This document shows, in pieces, positions 42,506 to 52,400 of a stretch of 64,000 bases of DNA. The stretch covers positions 1 through 64,000 of the forward strand of contig JASANG010000449.1 in the NCBI GenBank assembly GCA_030248215.1, read 5' to 3'. Below the pieces are notes generated by a model. It was not told the origin of the DNA. It saw only the letters and a program-made list of their open reading frames with translations, and did no database searches. How positions within the stretch are numbered: the first letter of the stretch is position 1; each line of letters starts with the position of its first letter. A program made the translations under genes and the position numbers. The stretch comes from Enoplolaimus lenunculus (lineage: Eukaryota; Nematoda; Enoplea; Enoplida; Thoracostomopsidae).

Positions 42506-43643
42506 TTAGTCTTAGTAACTTTTTCGGCTGTCCTAGACAACCAATGTGCTTGGGATGGCACAGTTGCCAACTGTGACAAATAGGAGTTATAGACGCTGCA
42601 TATTTTTAAGTTATCGAAGTCAGATTTCACGAGGAAAATTTAAAGTCTTCAAAATATGGTGCTTGCCTTTTGAGTTTATAGAATAGAAATTTTGATTCAA
42701 CTTGATTCATCAAATTTTGACAAATTTTATAAGCTCCGGATTCAAGTTTGAGCCGCATTGCAGACAGAGTAAATGTGGTTTGCTATATATGTTCTCGAAA
42801 TAGAATACACAGAACACAGTAGCAATATCTTTTTATTAATAGTCCGACTATGCAATAAACAAAATTCAAAAACGCACCAAGAACTTAATTTAAAAAACAA
42901 GCGTTGTTGGAAAATTACAGGCCTAATATTTTCGTATATAAAACTAAAATAGCATTGAAACAAGATCATAACAACCTAAGCGACGTTGCAGAAAATAACC
43001 AGCGGGTAGTCTTGTACAACCTTTACCACACAACTAATAATACCATTAGTAGTTATCATTCATTAATATACTCGGCGTGCTTTATCGAAGCCTCAGAGAG
43101 GTACATTGCTTAAATAACCATGCATTCGGCTGTAAAAAGTTTGCATTTACCACCTATATATACCTCCTTGCTGCTTGCTCAATCAACACAACACCCAAAT
43201 TTGAATTTTTGAAAAAAATTGGTTTTTAGGTCGAAAGGCCCAGCGTTGGCATTAACTGAACCTGTTACAGCATAAAAACAAAAATAGATTAAACTTAAAA
43301 TAAAACAAATTTTAGGGTAACCAACTGTGAAGCTAGTCATATTTTAAGACATTATGAGTTATTCAAGCGTAAAACCAAAAATTTGCGTTTATCGCACGCA
43401 GGGTACTGCGTCACAAGATACCTGAACTAATAAAAACACGGCACGCACGTAGCATATGTTGTTAATTAAAAGTGTGTGCGTCATAAAATTTATTTATGAA
43501 GGAGTTCAATCAGAATCGGAATTTCCACATTTTAATTTTAGGCCAACCTGTTGTGATTATGATGTTTAAAAATTCTGCATGATTCATGTATTAAATTGTT
43601 TTCAGTGACTTAACTATCAACCAGTCGTAGTGGGACTACATGT

Positions 43644-44704
43644 ATGTATTGAGCGAAGCTCGAACACACGTAAGCAGTTAAGCTAATATGCAAATTATTT
43701 ATTAGCTCACTATTCATTTATTGGTTTAGGAGGTTTGTAAACAATTTATTCAGATTCCTCGCACTCAAAAACCATAAAGTAACCCTACCAAATTTGAGAA
43801 ATAATTTAAAAAGCCATTATTTAGGCTTATCAATTAAGCAAATTAGCTATTAGGTAACTATTTGATAATCGGTTTTGAAAGTTTTGTAGACAATACATTC
43901 AGATTCGTCGGACCCAAAAACCCATTATTGTTGACATTAGGCTGCTTAAAACCCTAATAATTAGTGAAATATTGCAAAAACGCCTAATTTAGGCTTATCA
44001 ATTATGCTTATATGCAAATTATCTATTAGCTAACCACTCAATTATCGGTGTTAGACGTTTGTAAACAATTTATTCAGATTCCTCGCATTCAAAAACTTTC
44101 AGTAAACCAAATAATTATTGAAATAATTTAAAAAGTCCTAATTTTGTCTTGTCAATTAAGCTAATATGCAAATTAGCTATTAGCTAACTATTTAATTATT
44201 GGTTTTGGAGGTTTGTAAATGATTTATTCAGATTCCTCGCACTCAAAAACGTTTTAGTGCTGAGATTATATTGCTTTTAACCTGAATTATTAGTGAAATA
44301 TTGTAAAAAGTCCTAATTTAGGCTTATAAAGTATGCTAATATTAAATTATCTATTAGCTAACGACTCAATTATCGGTTCTGGAGGTTTGTAACAGTCTAT
44401 GCAGATTCCTCACCCAAAAACCATTTAATGTTGAAATTAGATTGCTTCTCACTGTAATAATTAGTGAAATAATGTAGAAAGGCCTAATTTAGGCTTAATT
44501 AATTATGCAAATTAGTCTGTAGCTAATAAACGGCTTAAAATTTCAAAACCCCAATGCGAGGTTAACACCCCAGGATAATTGGCTTTCAAACAAAAAGTTT
44601 ATAAAAATCGGTTGAGCCGTTCCTGAGATTCTTTTCGGACGGACAGACGGACATCCACCTTTCGACCCAAGAGTACAAAACATAAAACGCTTCGCTCAAT
44701 ACAT
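43644..44704. mobile_element. TIR element (ATGTATTGAGCGAAGC) with five internal 150-175-bp tandem repeats
   Basis: The ends ATGTATTGAGCGAAGC (43644-43659) and GCTTCGCTCAATACAT (44689-44704) are perfect inverted repeats. Between them GTTTGTAAACAATTTATTC-like units start at about 43733, 43881, 44057, 44211 and 44385, each followed by CAGATTCCTCGCACTCAAAA and TAATTTAGGCTTAT. The right sub-terminal part has CGGACGGACAGACGGACAT and CAAAACATAAAACGCTTCG; similar sequence (GAGTACAAAACATAAAACGC) occurs at about 19088. No protein is encoded. Confidence 0.7.
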
Positions 44705-46017
44705 GATTTGTAGTTTAGTTTTACAGAGCCAAATAATGAATCGCCAATTTGTTCATGTGACCTTTTTGAGAACCCATAATCAATATTAACTTCTTTATCC
44801 AAATTATCCGTAGTCACAAAATTTGTAGTTCCGATTCCGGTATAATCCAGTTCCGCTTTGCACACTGATACCAAGTACGTAATACTAAATCAGGGTGATC
44901 CAACTTCGGTGTTTTTCGTATATATCTAATAGACCTTTGTGTATATAAGAAAATTAAAAACTTACCAAGATTGAAAGCATCGCTGTTTGTTTGGAGATAA
45001 TTGCACATTTCCTGTTACAGGCACATATTTCGTATTGGTACACGAAGAATGTGCGTCAATCATGCTGGAAAACAGAGCCTTTAAATTGCTGCACACCGCA
45101 AACGGTTTCAAGTTGCCACAGCGTAACAGTATTGTAGAGTGGCTCATGAGTAATCTAATTGAACACACTATTAGAAAATCAGCGCACACGATTTTTGCGA
45201 TTTTAAAATATTTGTGGTCTGGTCAGCGAAACCGACGAAACAATTATAAATGGTTTAGCAATACATAATACATGGCTCTCCTTCGTTATAGGATTGAAAA
45301 TGCAGGGTGCGACCGGCAAAAAACGACATCGGGCTCAGGTATTATAACTTTCTCACGGAGTGTTAGGTTCACCGGGTCAAACCTTGATTAAAAGTTAAAT
45401 TTTTAAGACTAAAAATGCTCATCCGGAGGTGAAATCGTGTTTGTGGAGCCCGCGGCGTAGTGGGCATTGGGTAACCCATCCACCCCCAGAGAAAGCAGAT
45501 AGGCATAAATAGCGGATTAGTAATGCTAGGCAAAAGAAATCTCAGTATTTGCAACGAAGGTGTCACAAAAAATTACGCCCCCATGAAAACATTTTCATAC
45601 AAAAGTGTGCCTCCGTGCAAATTTTCATATAAAAATGTGCCCCCAGGGCAATTTTTACAGAGAAACTTAATGAAAAAGTTCCACTTTTTATAAAAATTTG
45701 CCCGGTGGTTTTTCACCTGAAACTCGTCGAATAGTGTTTGAAATGTGCCTTGGAAACTGTAGTCAAAACGTCTACATTCGGCTTAGTCCTAATATCTCAT
45801 AAAATTGCATCAAACCTAAACACCAAACTTACTGGATAAATTCTATTTATGTTAAACAGATAATTTCGCTAATAAGCGGATCATGCTTTCGCCGACTTTA
45901 ATGAAGTAAGCTTAAGGTTTAGACTAGTCTTGTAAGTACTTAGGCTTAGGAATACATATGGTGTGTTTTTCAGAATAACAATAACCGAAAATATTACGGC
46001 ATTTTCCATTGCATAGT

Positions 46018-46424
46018 CAGGGGCAACCGGAATTACAATTTACCGGTACCGGAATGTAAAAAATTACCGAAAACGGAAACGGAAAATGAAAACCACATGC
46101 CACCGAAAAATTCATTTTAATTTTCTTTTTTGCACTATTATTGGTGAAATAACCCTAGTTGGAGATAGGTATTAACTTTATATGCTGTGTATTAGAGATT
46201 TTCATAATCCACGAAGAGAAATCTAACTTCGATGGTTTATTTTCGGAGATTGGCAAGGTTTACATACTATACTAATGTAATTACTTATTTTTATCGTCAT
46301 TTTTTACTAAAATGTCTTAATTACCACCAAAAATAATTTAATACCGGAATTTTTAATTCCGGTAAAAATTAACCGGAACCGGAAGGTGAAAAAATGGCGG
46401 AAACGCAATTCCGGTTGCGCCCTG
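46018..46424. mobile_element. CAGGGGCAACCGGAATT hAT-like MITE, third copy
   Basis: The ends are CAGGGGCAACCGGAATT and AATTCCGGTTGCGCCCTG. The flanks TGCATAGT and TGCACAGC match at 6 of 8 bases. The internal sequence is collinear with 41706-42079. Confidence 0.75.
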
Positions 46425-46458
46425 TGCACAGCGGGTTGTTTTTTTAACAAATCTGAAA

Positions 46459-46743
46459 TGCCGCGTCCAAATAATTCGCAGAGTAACAATCAAACCTAGT
46501 AGTCATATAGATGCTGTTTGTAAGCGGGCTTACAGAGTAGTAAAAATGCTTTTTCATTGTTTTGTCAACGCAAATCACATTGTTCTTATCCTTGCTTTCA
46601 AAGCATATGTGCGTCCTATACTAGAGTATTGTTCACCTGTTTGGAATCCTTGTCACTTAACTAATATTGATAAAATTAAATCTGTGCAACGATACTTCAC
46701 ACGTAGATTTTTTAGAACGAAGTGGAATGATAAATTAAGATAG
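46459..46743 (+). mobile_element. LINE fragment, C-terminal part of a CR1/Jockey-type reverse transcriptase
   Basis: One open frame carries SSHIDAVCKRAYRVVK, then AYVRPILEYCSPVWNP and DKIKSVQRYFTRRFF, the conserved thumb region after the RT palm in non-LTR elements. It ends soon after the motif. The rest of the RT and the endonuclease are not nearby, so it is a short remnant. Superfamily placement is from motif style only. Confidence 0.75.
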
Positions 46744-47874
46744 TCTTAAAAGGATACAGACATGTCAGGCTGGCTTTGCCGGGTGGTTGGTGGGAATCTA
46801 TTATTATTATTATTATTATACGCGACTTCTAAATATAGATGACATACCGCTTTGGTACTGACAGGCCGATTGGCGGCCAACGAAACGTTTCGCGACCAGT
46901 AATTGGCCGACGGCGGGCCAATATACAAATTTTAAAAATTATCAAGCATTAAGCATAGTACGAAAAGTTCAAATCACTTGGGGCTAATTTTTCAAAGGGA
47001 AGGGAGCACTTTTTCATTAAGTTTCTCTACGAAAATTTGGCCGGGATACACTTATATATGAAAATATACTGTGCTAGGGAGGGCATATTTTTTGAGAGAA
47101 CACTTTTTCGTAATACCGGGCTCCCCTAGCTAAATATTTTAAGAGAGCTTAGCAGCTGGATTTATTTAAGCATGAACTTTGAATTTTTATTCGTATAGTT
47201 CTTTCCTGTGTGATTGTTGCGGTGTCGCCAGGATTTATTTAGCAGATGATCGTTTTATAGGAAACTATCGTTAACCGTGCTTAGCCTATGGAAAAATTTA
47301 CAATGTTGAATAGCTCACAGTCGTTCAAAAGGCTATGCGAAAGTTTCTAGCTCATTGGTACTACACGTGTGTTTTAAAATCCTTATTTTATTATTCTGTT
47401 TCACGCGCTCCTATTTGCTTGATGAAACTTCGAAATGTAAGCATGGTAAACCTGTTGATTTCCGAAATTTACATAGCTAGGGATAACTATGTTATGTGCC
47501 TATTTCACAATACCGATATTGTATGAAAAAGTTAGTCATTGTTCAAATATTATTTAATTCTTTGCATTTGCATATATTAGTCTTGTAAATTTAGTCACCC
47601 TTTTTTGAATAGTATTTTCTGCTTTTCAAATCTACATTTAGTCACCCGTTTTTATGTAGTATTTCCTGCTTTTGAAATGTACATTTTATATAGGTAGGCT
47701 TAGCAAATTTGACTAAACACGACCAGATCTGTGGAAGTAAAAATTTTCTGTAAACGTACCTAATTATCTGTTAACACACCTTTGATTATAACATCCTGGA
47801 ATTTCTTAAGCTGCTTTTATTTTAATTTATATAATTTGCAACCAATCGTGGGTACCGGATCAAGCAAGGAAGAC

Positions 47875-49905
47875 ATGGAAAAAGCAGAAGCTTTCGTTAA
47901 TGATGTATGTATAATACGTACTAAACTGGGTTGAGTATTGTTAAATCGTTCGGATGCATGGCGAGCAATAAGCGCTAAGCCGATGCTGCACGTCGCTTAA
48001 GAACGCTTAGATTGAGAGTTCGTCGCAGCGCTAAATTGCCGCGTGTCGGTATATGTGCACGGTAAGTGTATGTCAAGCAAAAGATTGTAATACACGTGCA
48101 TATATACCGCAACGGTATAAGAAGTTGTTGCAATGACCACATGGTTTAGTGGTAGAATCCTTCCCTCGAGCCAAGAGGGCTGAGGTTCGATTCATGGTGT
48201 GGTTCTTACCTTGGACAAAACTTCGAGCAGGAGACATGTAGACTGTGCAGTTCCAACACCGCGCTTCGGACAGAGTATCCCGTCGAATTGGGATGGACAG
48301 TTCAGGGACAACCTTGGTGAATATTGTTACTGCTGATGGCGATGCCGTTTAAGAGGCACAGCCGTAGTACATGTTGTAGTATAGTTGACGCGAAAAGCAG
48401 TTGGTGGGGCTGGTTACGTGTCGCAGTGGCAGAACGTTCGCTCATAAATCCGCAGTTTGAGAGATCGAGCCACCTTTCCTTGTATGTCTGCTTTTCTGAA
48501 GTCCCGGTTGGTACCTAAACTGACAGAGCTAAGATACACGTAATATATGTAATGGTGTGGGTCTTGTATACAAGTCACAAAATGTAAAAACTTAGCAGCT
48601 GATTTTGAAACAGTGTGAATCAGTTTTTGCACACTGGGACTGAGAATTTGTCGTCGATGGGTTGTGAGATGGAAGCCTCCTAGAAACGCGACGCATTTTC
48701 AATCGCAGGAAATTAAAACTGTCGCACCGTCCCCTAGCCAACTTATCTCAAATTACATGGAGAGACATATACAACTACGTACGTTAGTTTTATTACATAT
48801 GTCGTGAAATGCTCTCGGGCATCTAAGTTCTGTGCGCTAAAGCGGTAGGAGCTTAACCGTTGATAAATAACCCAATACTAGATTGACGGTTGGCCCTGGC
48901 GTTAACATATTTCAGTAAAATATGTACATGCGTTCTAGTACTTATATAATTCCAGAAGTTGAAGAAGAAAGTTGTCGTCTTTTCGAAAAGCTATTGTCCG
49001 TATTGTCAAAAAGCACTGAAATGTTTTGAAAAATTCCACTTGAAACCTGAGGTAACGAGGTATATGCTTCTTGATTGCATTATTTCTGTCGACACTGAAA
49101 ATTTTTTAAAACTATTGGTAGCAGTGTATTAATGCTTGCGTACATGTTCAATATCTGCGCAGTGTGCTTTCCTCTTTATTTTGCGGTCAGAAATACCGTA
49201 ACGACATCATGTCGTTGCTTGTTGTTTCGATTAATTGCAGCTGCTGTCTTTATTTACCTTGTGGGTTATATCTGGTTTTAAAAACTGATCTTCTTATGAT
49301 AGATAGTTATTTTTTGATCCGATGCATAGGTACCCAGAATTTCAGGATTACGAAGTAGTCGAATTATCAGATCATCCAGACTGTAATGCCATTCAAGACT
49401 ATTTGCTAAAGATCACTGGAGGTCGCACGGTTAGTGTTTCACTTTTTATAACGTTTTTATAAGTTTCAGTGGAATTAAGCAGTATAAATCCTGGCCACAT
49501 TTTATGTAGCATTATCTTTGCACAGCTGGGCCTGAGCTGAATAAATTAAGAAGTTTAACAGTGTGTATACGCAAATATCGTGACATCACGTTGTTTTAAA
49601 ATTTAAATTATTGTTTTGACTAGCGAAATACTGTACAGCGGCTGACTGTGCGTGGATGTATTTTAGTAAATCACGTATCATTGATACGATGGCTAACTAC
49701 CATGGAAATTCCATTTATGGCAATGGCTAGCTCAGTTGAACTGCTCTGCGGGATTGCTGTTTGATTGTAATTTAATTTGTTTTGCATTGTTTAGGTTCCT
49801 CGTGTGTTCATTGGCGGAAAATGTATAGGTGGCGGTGATGAAACTAAGGAAATGGCCGATAGCGGCGAGCTTGAAAAGCTACTGAAGTCTGCAGGCGCAC
49901 TCTAA
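47875..49905 (+). CDS. Glutaredoxin B (dithiol, CPYC active site)
   Basis: A glutathione-dependent thiol-disulfide oxidoreductase paralogous to the gene at 39288-41645. Exons 47875-47904, 48956-49051, 49346-49429 and 49795-49905 join in phase 0 and give 106 residues from the chosen Met. Seen: KVVVFSKSYCPYC with Cys24 and Cys27, the TVP glutathione-binding motif, and GGKCIGGGDET. Exons 2-4 are 96, 84 and 111 nt, the same as in glutaredoxin A. The reading frame stays open upstream of the ATG, and an in-frame GTG at 47848 would begin GTGSSKED, like the usual MG-x-x-S start of the family; I used the ATG because a GTG start would be exceptional in an animal. Most of the first intron (47905-48955) is SINE sequence. 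Confidence 0.92.
48060..48330 (+). mobile_element. tRNA-Gly(GCC)-derived SINE
   Basis: A tRNA-like segment at 48136-48203 has ACCACA/TGTGGT acceptor pairing, the A-box TGGTTTAGTGGTAGAA, a perfect 5-bp anticodon stem CCCTC/GAGGG around loop GAGCCAA (anticodon GCC, Gly), and the B-box GGTTCGATTC. The T stem is imperfect, so it is unlikely to be a working tRNA. The flanks match the copy at 24184-24470. It lies in intron 1 of glutaredoxin B. Confidence 0.65.
48408..48480 (+). pseudogene. tRNA-Met-like remnant
   Basis: GTGTCGCAGTGGCAGAACG resembles an A-box arm, CTCATAA an anticodon loop with CAT, and GAGATCGAGCC a B-box. The stems do not all pair and the acceptor is not clear. It may be part of a SINE rather than a former tRNA gene. 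Confidence 0.3.
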
Positions 49906-51085
49906 CAAATATATTCACCACAGAACTGAAGTGGCCTTTATTAAGTAGTATATAAGTGTTGTTTTGTGATGTGCGTCTTTTTTGTGTGTTCGCAAACTGT
50001 TATCTGAATATCGGTGTACTTAATACTGTTATCTGAATATCGGTGTACTTAATTTATTTAGGCTATGTCTTGAACTGGGTTTTCGAAAGGTCTTGCAATG
50101 TGTTTTTGATAAAAGTGCGCAGTTTGCCGCATATTTTATGAATCATTCAGATTGTTGAAATGAGCTTATTAACGCGTCGATAGTTTTGCTATCGGTTGCC
50201 CAAAATTCTGTTTTTGAAAGGAAACACAAAACATTTTGATTTTATTGTGGCAAAGCACAAAATAGTTTCATTTTCCCATTTAAACATTTAAGGCGTCCAT
50301 TAAAAATTATTGGTCAGCCGCATTTATAACGTGACGCAAAAATTTTCCAAGCTATTCCGTTTGCCCGGGAGCAAAAACAACACTATAGTTGTGAATTAGG
50401 GATTGTACGGAGGGTGTTTAGAGACAGTGTGATTTGTCCCGAGCCTGTTTGAAGGTATGGCAACAGTAGCCAAGTTAAATTTTGGCAGCAATTAATTCGT
50501 TTGATTGTATGAAGCGGCAATTCAAAGCAGATAATAATATTTAAAAGTTTTGTTAGAAAACCTTATTTTTATTTTCAGTAAGGGTTAAAAATTGACCGAA
50601 ACCGAGACCAAAAGCTTCGGTGTTCAGTAGGTTGGGTCTCGGTCTCGAGTCTCGCACTTTTGACCGAGACCGCCCATTCCTGTCATGCAAATGTTTGTTT
50701 AATACGTTCAAACTTTGTCTTGAAATTGTGTTGCTAACTTTTGTGAATGATAAAGTTAGCGTGATTTCACTGAATAAGTAACTCTGGTAAGAGCGGTGTA
50801 CTTTAACAGCGTGGGTTTTAAATCTCATCTTGCGTTTTGTCAAAGTGAAACGCATTTTTAATAACTCTAGTTATTATCACACTGCCGCGATTATTTTTAA
50901 CAAAACTTTGCGGTATGTAAACATCAATGTAACGATTTTAGTCAAGTTGAAAGCAGACGGTGTAGATTTGGTTACTCTATTAAAATCAAGTGTCAGACAC
51001 AAATCACGCGTTGCGTTTTTGCACATGGCTTGATAGTTTCAGTTGATTTCAAACAATTGTGATATTATCGCTTAATACATTTTAA

Positions 51086-51257
51086 GGCCAATGTACTTTA
51101 AGGGGCGTAACAGTAGATTAAGCATATTCCTAAGCCTAAGCTTAAGCGTTGCAAACATGTGTACCTAAGCCTAAGCAAAAAAATGTAATCTAGAATCTAC
51201 ACCTACTCTTTCATAGACCCACCAGAAACCTGGGCGCCCCTTAAAGTAACATGGGCC
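51086..51257. mobile_element. TTAGGC-bearing hAT-like MITE, TTACTTTAAGGGGCG subfamily
   Basis: The ends are GGCCAATGTACTTTAAGGGG and CCCCTTAAAGTAACATGGGCC. The flanks CATTTTAA and CATTTTTA match at 7 of 8 bases. It is in opposite orientation to 10600-10789. Confidence 0.75.
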
Positions 51258-51749
51258 CATTTTTATATTACTACAGCCTTACAATTTTGAAGATGTTATA
51301 CGAAATGAAATTTCAAAATCGTTTTTCGTGTTACATGGCTTTAACGAAACTAAATTTTTACAGAATAACATTTATTTCATGACATCAAATGTAGAATAAT
51401 GCCAGCGGTTATTAGAGTAGATGTAAGGGTATGACGCGGCCAGGTCCTGTATTTTGATATTCGCCATCTTGGTTTACTATGACTAAATTACAGCAGTTCT
51501 TATCTTGCTTTGATCACAACTTCAAATGAAAAATCTTTTAGTTAATGAAATAATTTACGTTGTCTTTAGGTAAGTACGGCCATTGCTGCTATTATCTGAA
51601 AGTAAAAGACTATTGTTTTATTGGCATGTTGAGGCATGTTTGAACATTCCGTGAGTTTTTGCATCTTGTGTGTTGCTCACTAATTGTGCAATCACATTAA
51701 AATCAGTCCTTGTCAATTGTACTTCGAGATGATAATCTGTAGATTTCTT

Positions 51750-52400
51750 TTTAAATTCCGTCAAAATAGAGCGCTAGTTGATAGGATAGAATGGCGCCTT
51801 GGGAGACGCCTTGTTGCAGTATTCGGGATTTGGATTTTATCATAATGAAATTCGAAGTATTGTTAACGGCCTCGTAAATAAGAAGGTAGCCCGCATTTGT
51901 GACCTTCAGGAATGGCCAGGTTGGTGATGTCAAACAGTTGATCGAGTGAGGCAGTATAAATGCGGCTTTTAGGTCCAAGGACACATCGACGGTTCGCTCT
52001 ACGTGTTTGCGTTTGTTTATGCCAATAAGAAGATGTGATTTAAAACTTCGATCCATGTAAAAATTAGGGGCGGAACATTTTTCTGTGGGACTGTCAAAGA
52101 GTAAGCTTAAAGCTTTAGACTATTTTTTGCTTGGCTTAGGAATATGCTCCTTCTTACGCTTAGGCTTATAGGCTTAGGAATATGGTTAATAATGTTCCGC
52201 TTCTGTTCTTTACATTGGCCAAAACTTCCATCAGAGCTGTAACCGTAGAGCGACTTTTAACGAAGTCATGCTGGTGGCTACGGGGACAAAACTTTTTGAT
52301 TCTTGGAAGTAGAAACTTTACCAACCTTTTTGCTTTTGGTGAGCATGTTAGATGGGTCTACATGAGTATGCTTCGTTGCTCGGCTTTCCGGGTTTCAGCC
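51750..52400 (-). mobile_element. LINE fragment, N-terminal part of the reverse transcriptase, interrupted by a MITE
   Basis: Reading on the minus strand, HQHDFVKSRSTVTALME (about 52225-52290) matches the QHGFRKGRST block of non-LTR reverse transcriptases. After the inserted element, VDVSLDLKAAF and then QQGVSQGAILS with LALYFDGI (51750-52049) match the next two RT blocks. The two halves are separated only by the 171-bp element at 52050-52220. The frame downstream of DGI is not seen. Confidence 0.7.
52050..52220. mobile_element. TTAGGC-bearing hAT-like MITE inserted in a LINE, perfect 8-bp target duplication
   Basis: It is flanked by AAAACTTC at 52042-52049 and 52221-52228. The ends are GATCCATGTAAAAATTAGGG and CTGTTCTTTACATTGGCC. 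The insertion interrupts LINE reverse-transcriptase coding sequence, so the empty site is predictable from the protein alignment. Confidence 0.88.

Larger units (their letters stand above)
41646..47874. other. Region between the two glutaredoxins: mobile elements only
   Basis: This space between two divergent promoters contains three CAGGGTGCAACC hAT-like elements, a fragment of another at 45303, the tandem-repeat TIR element (43644-44704) and the LINE fragment (46459-46743). No convincing host gene is seen. Confidence 0.55.

Noticed and set aside
48136-48203. Functional tRNA-Gly gene
   Set aside because: The T stem does not pair well and the segment is embedded in a dispersed repeat.
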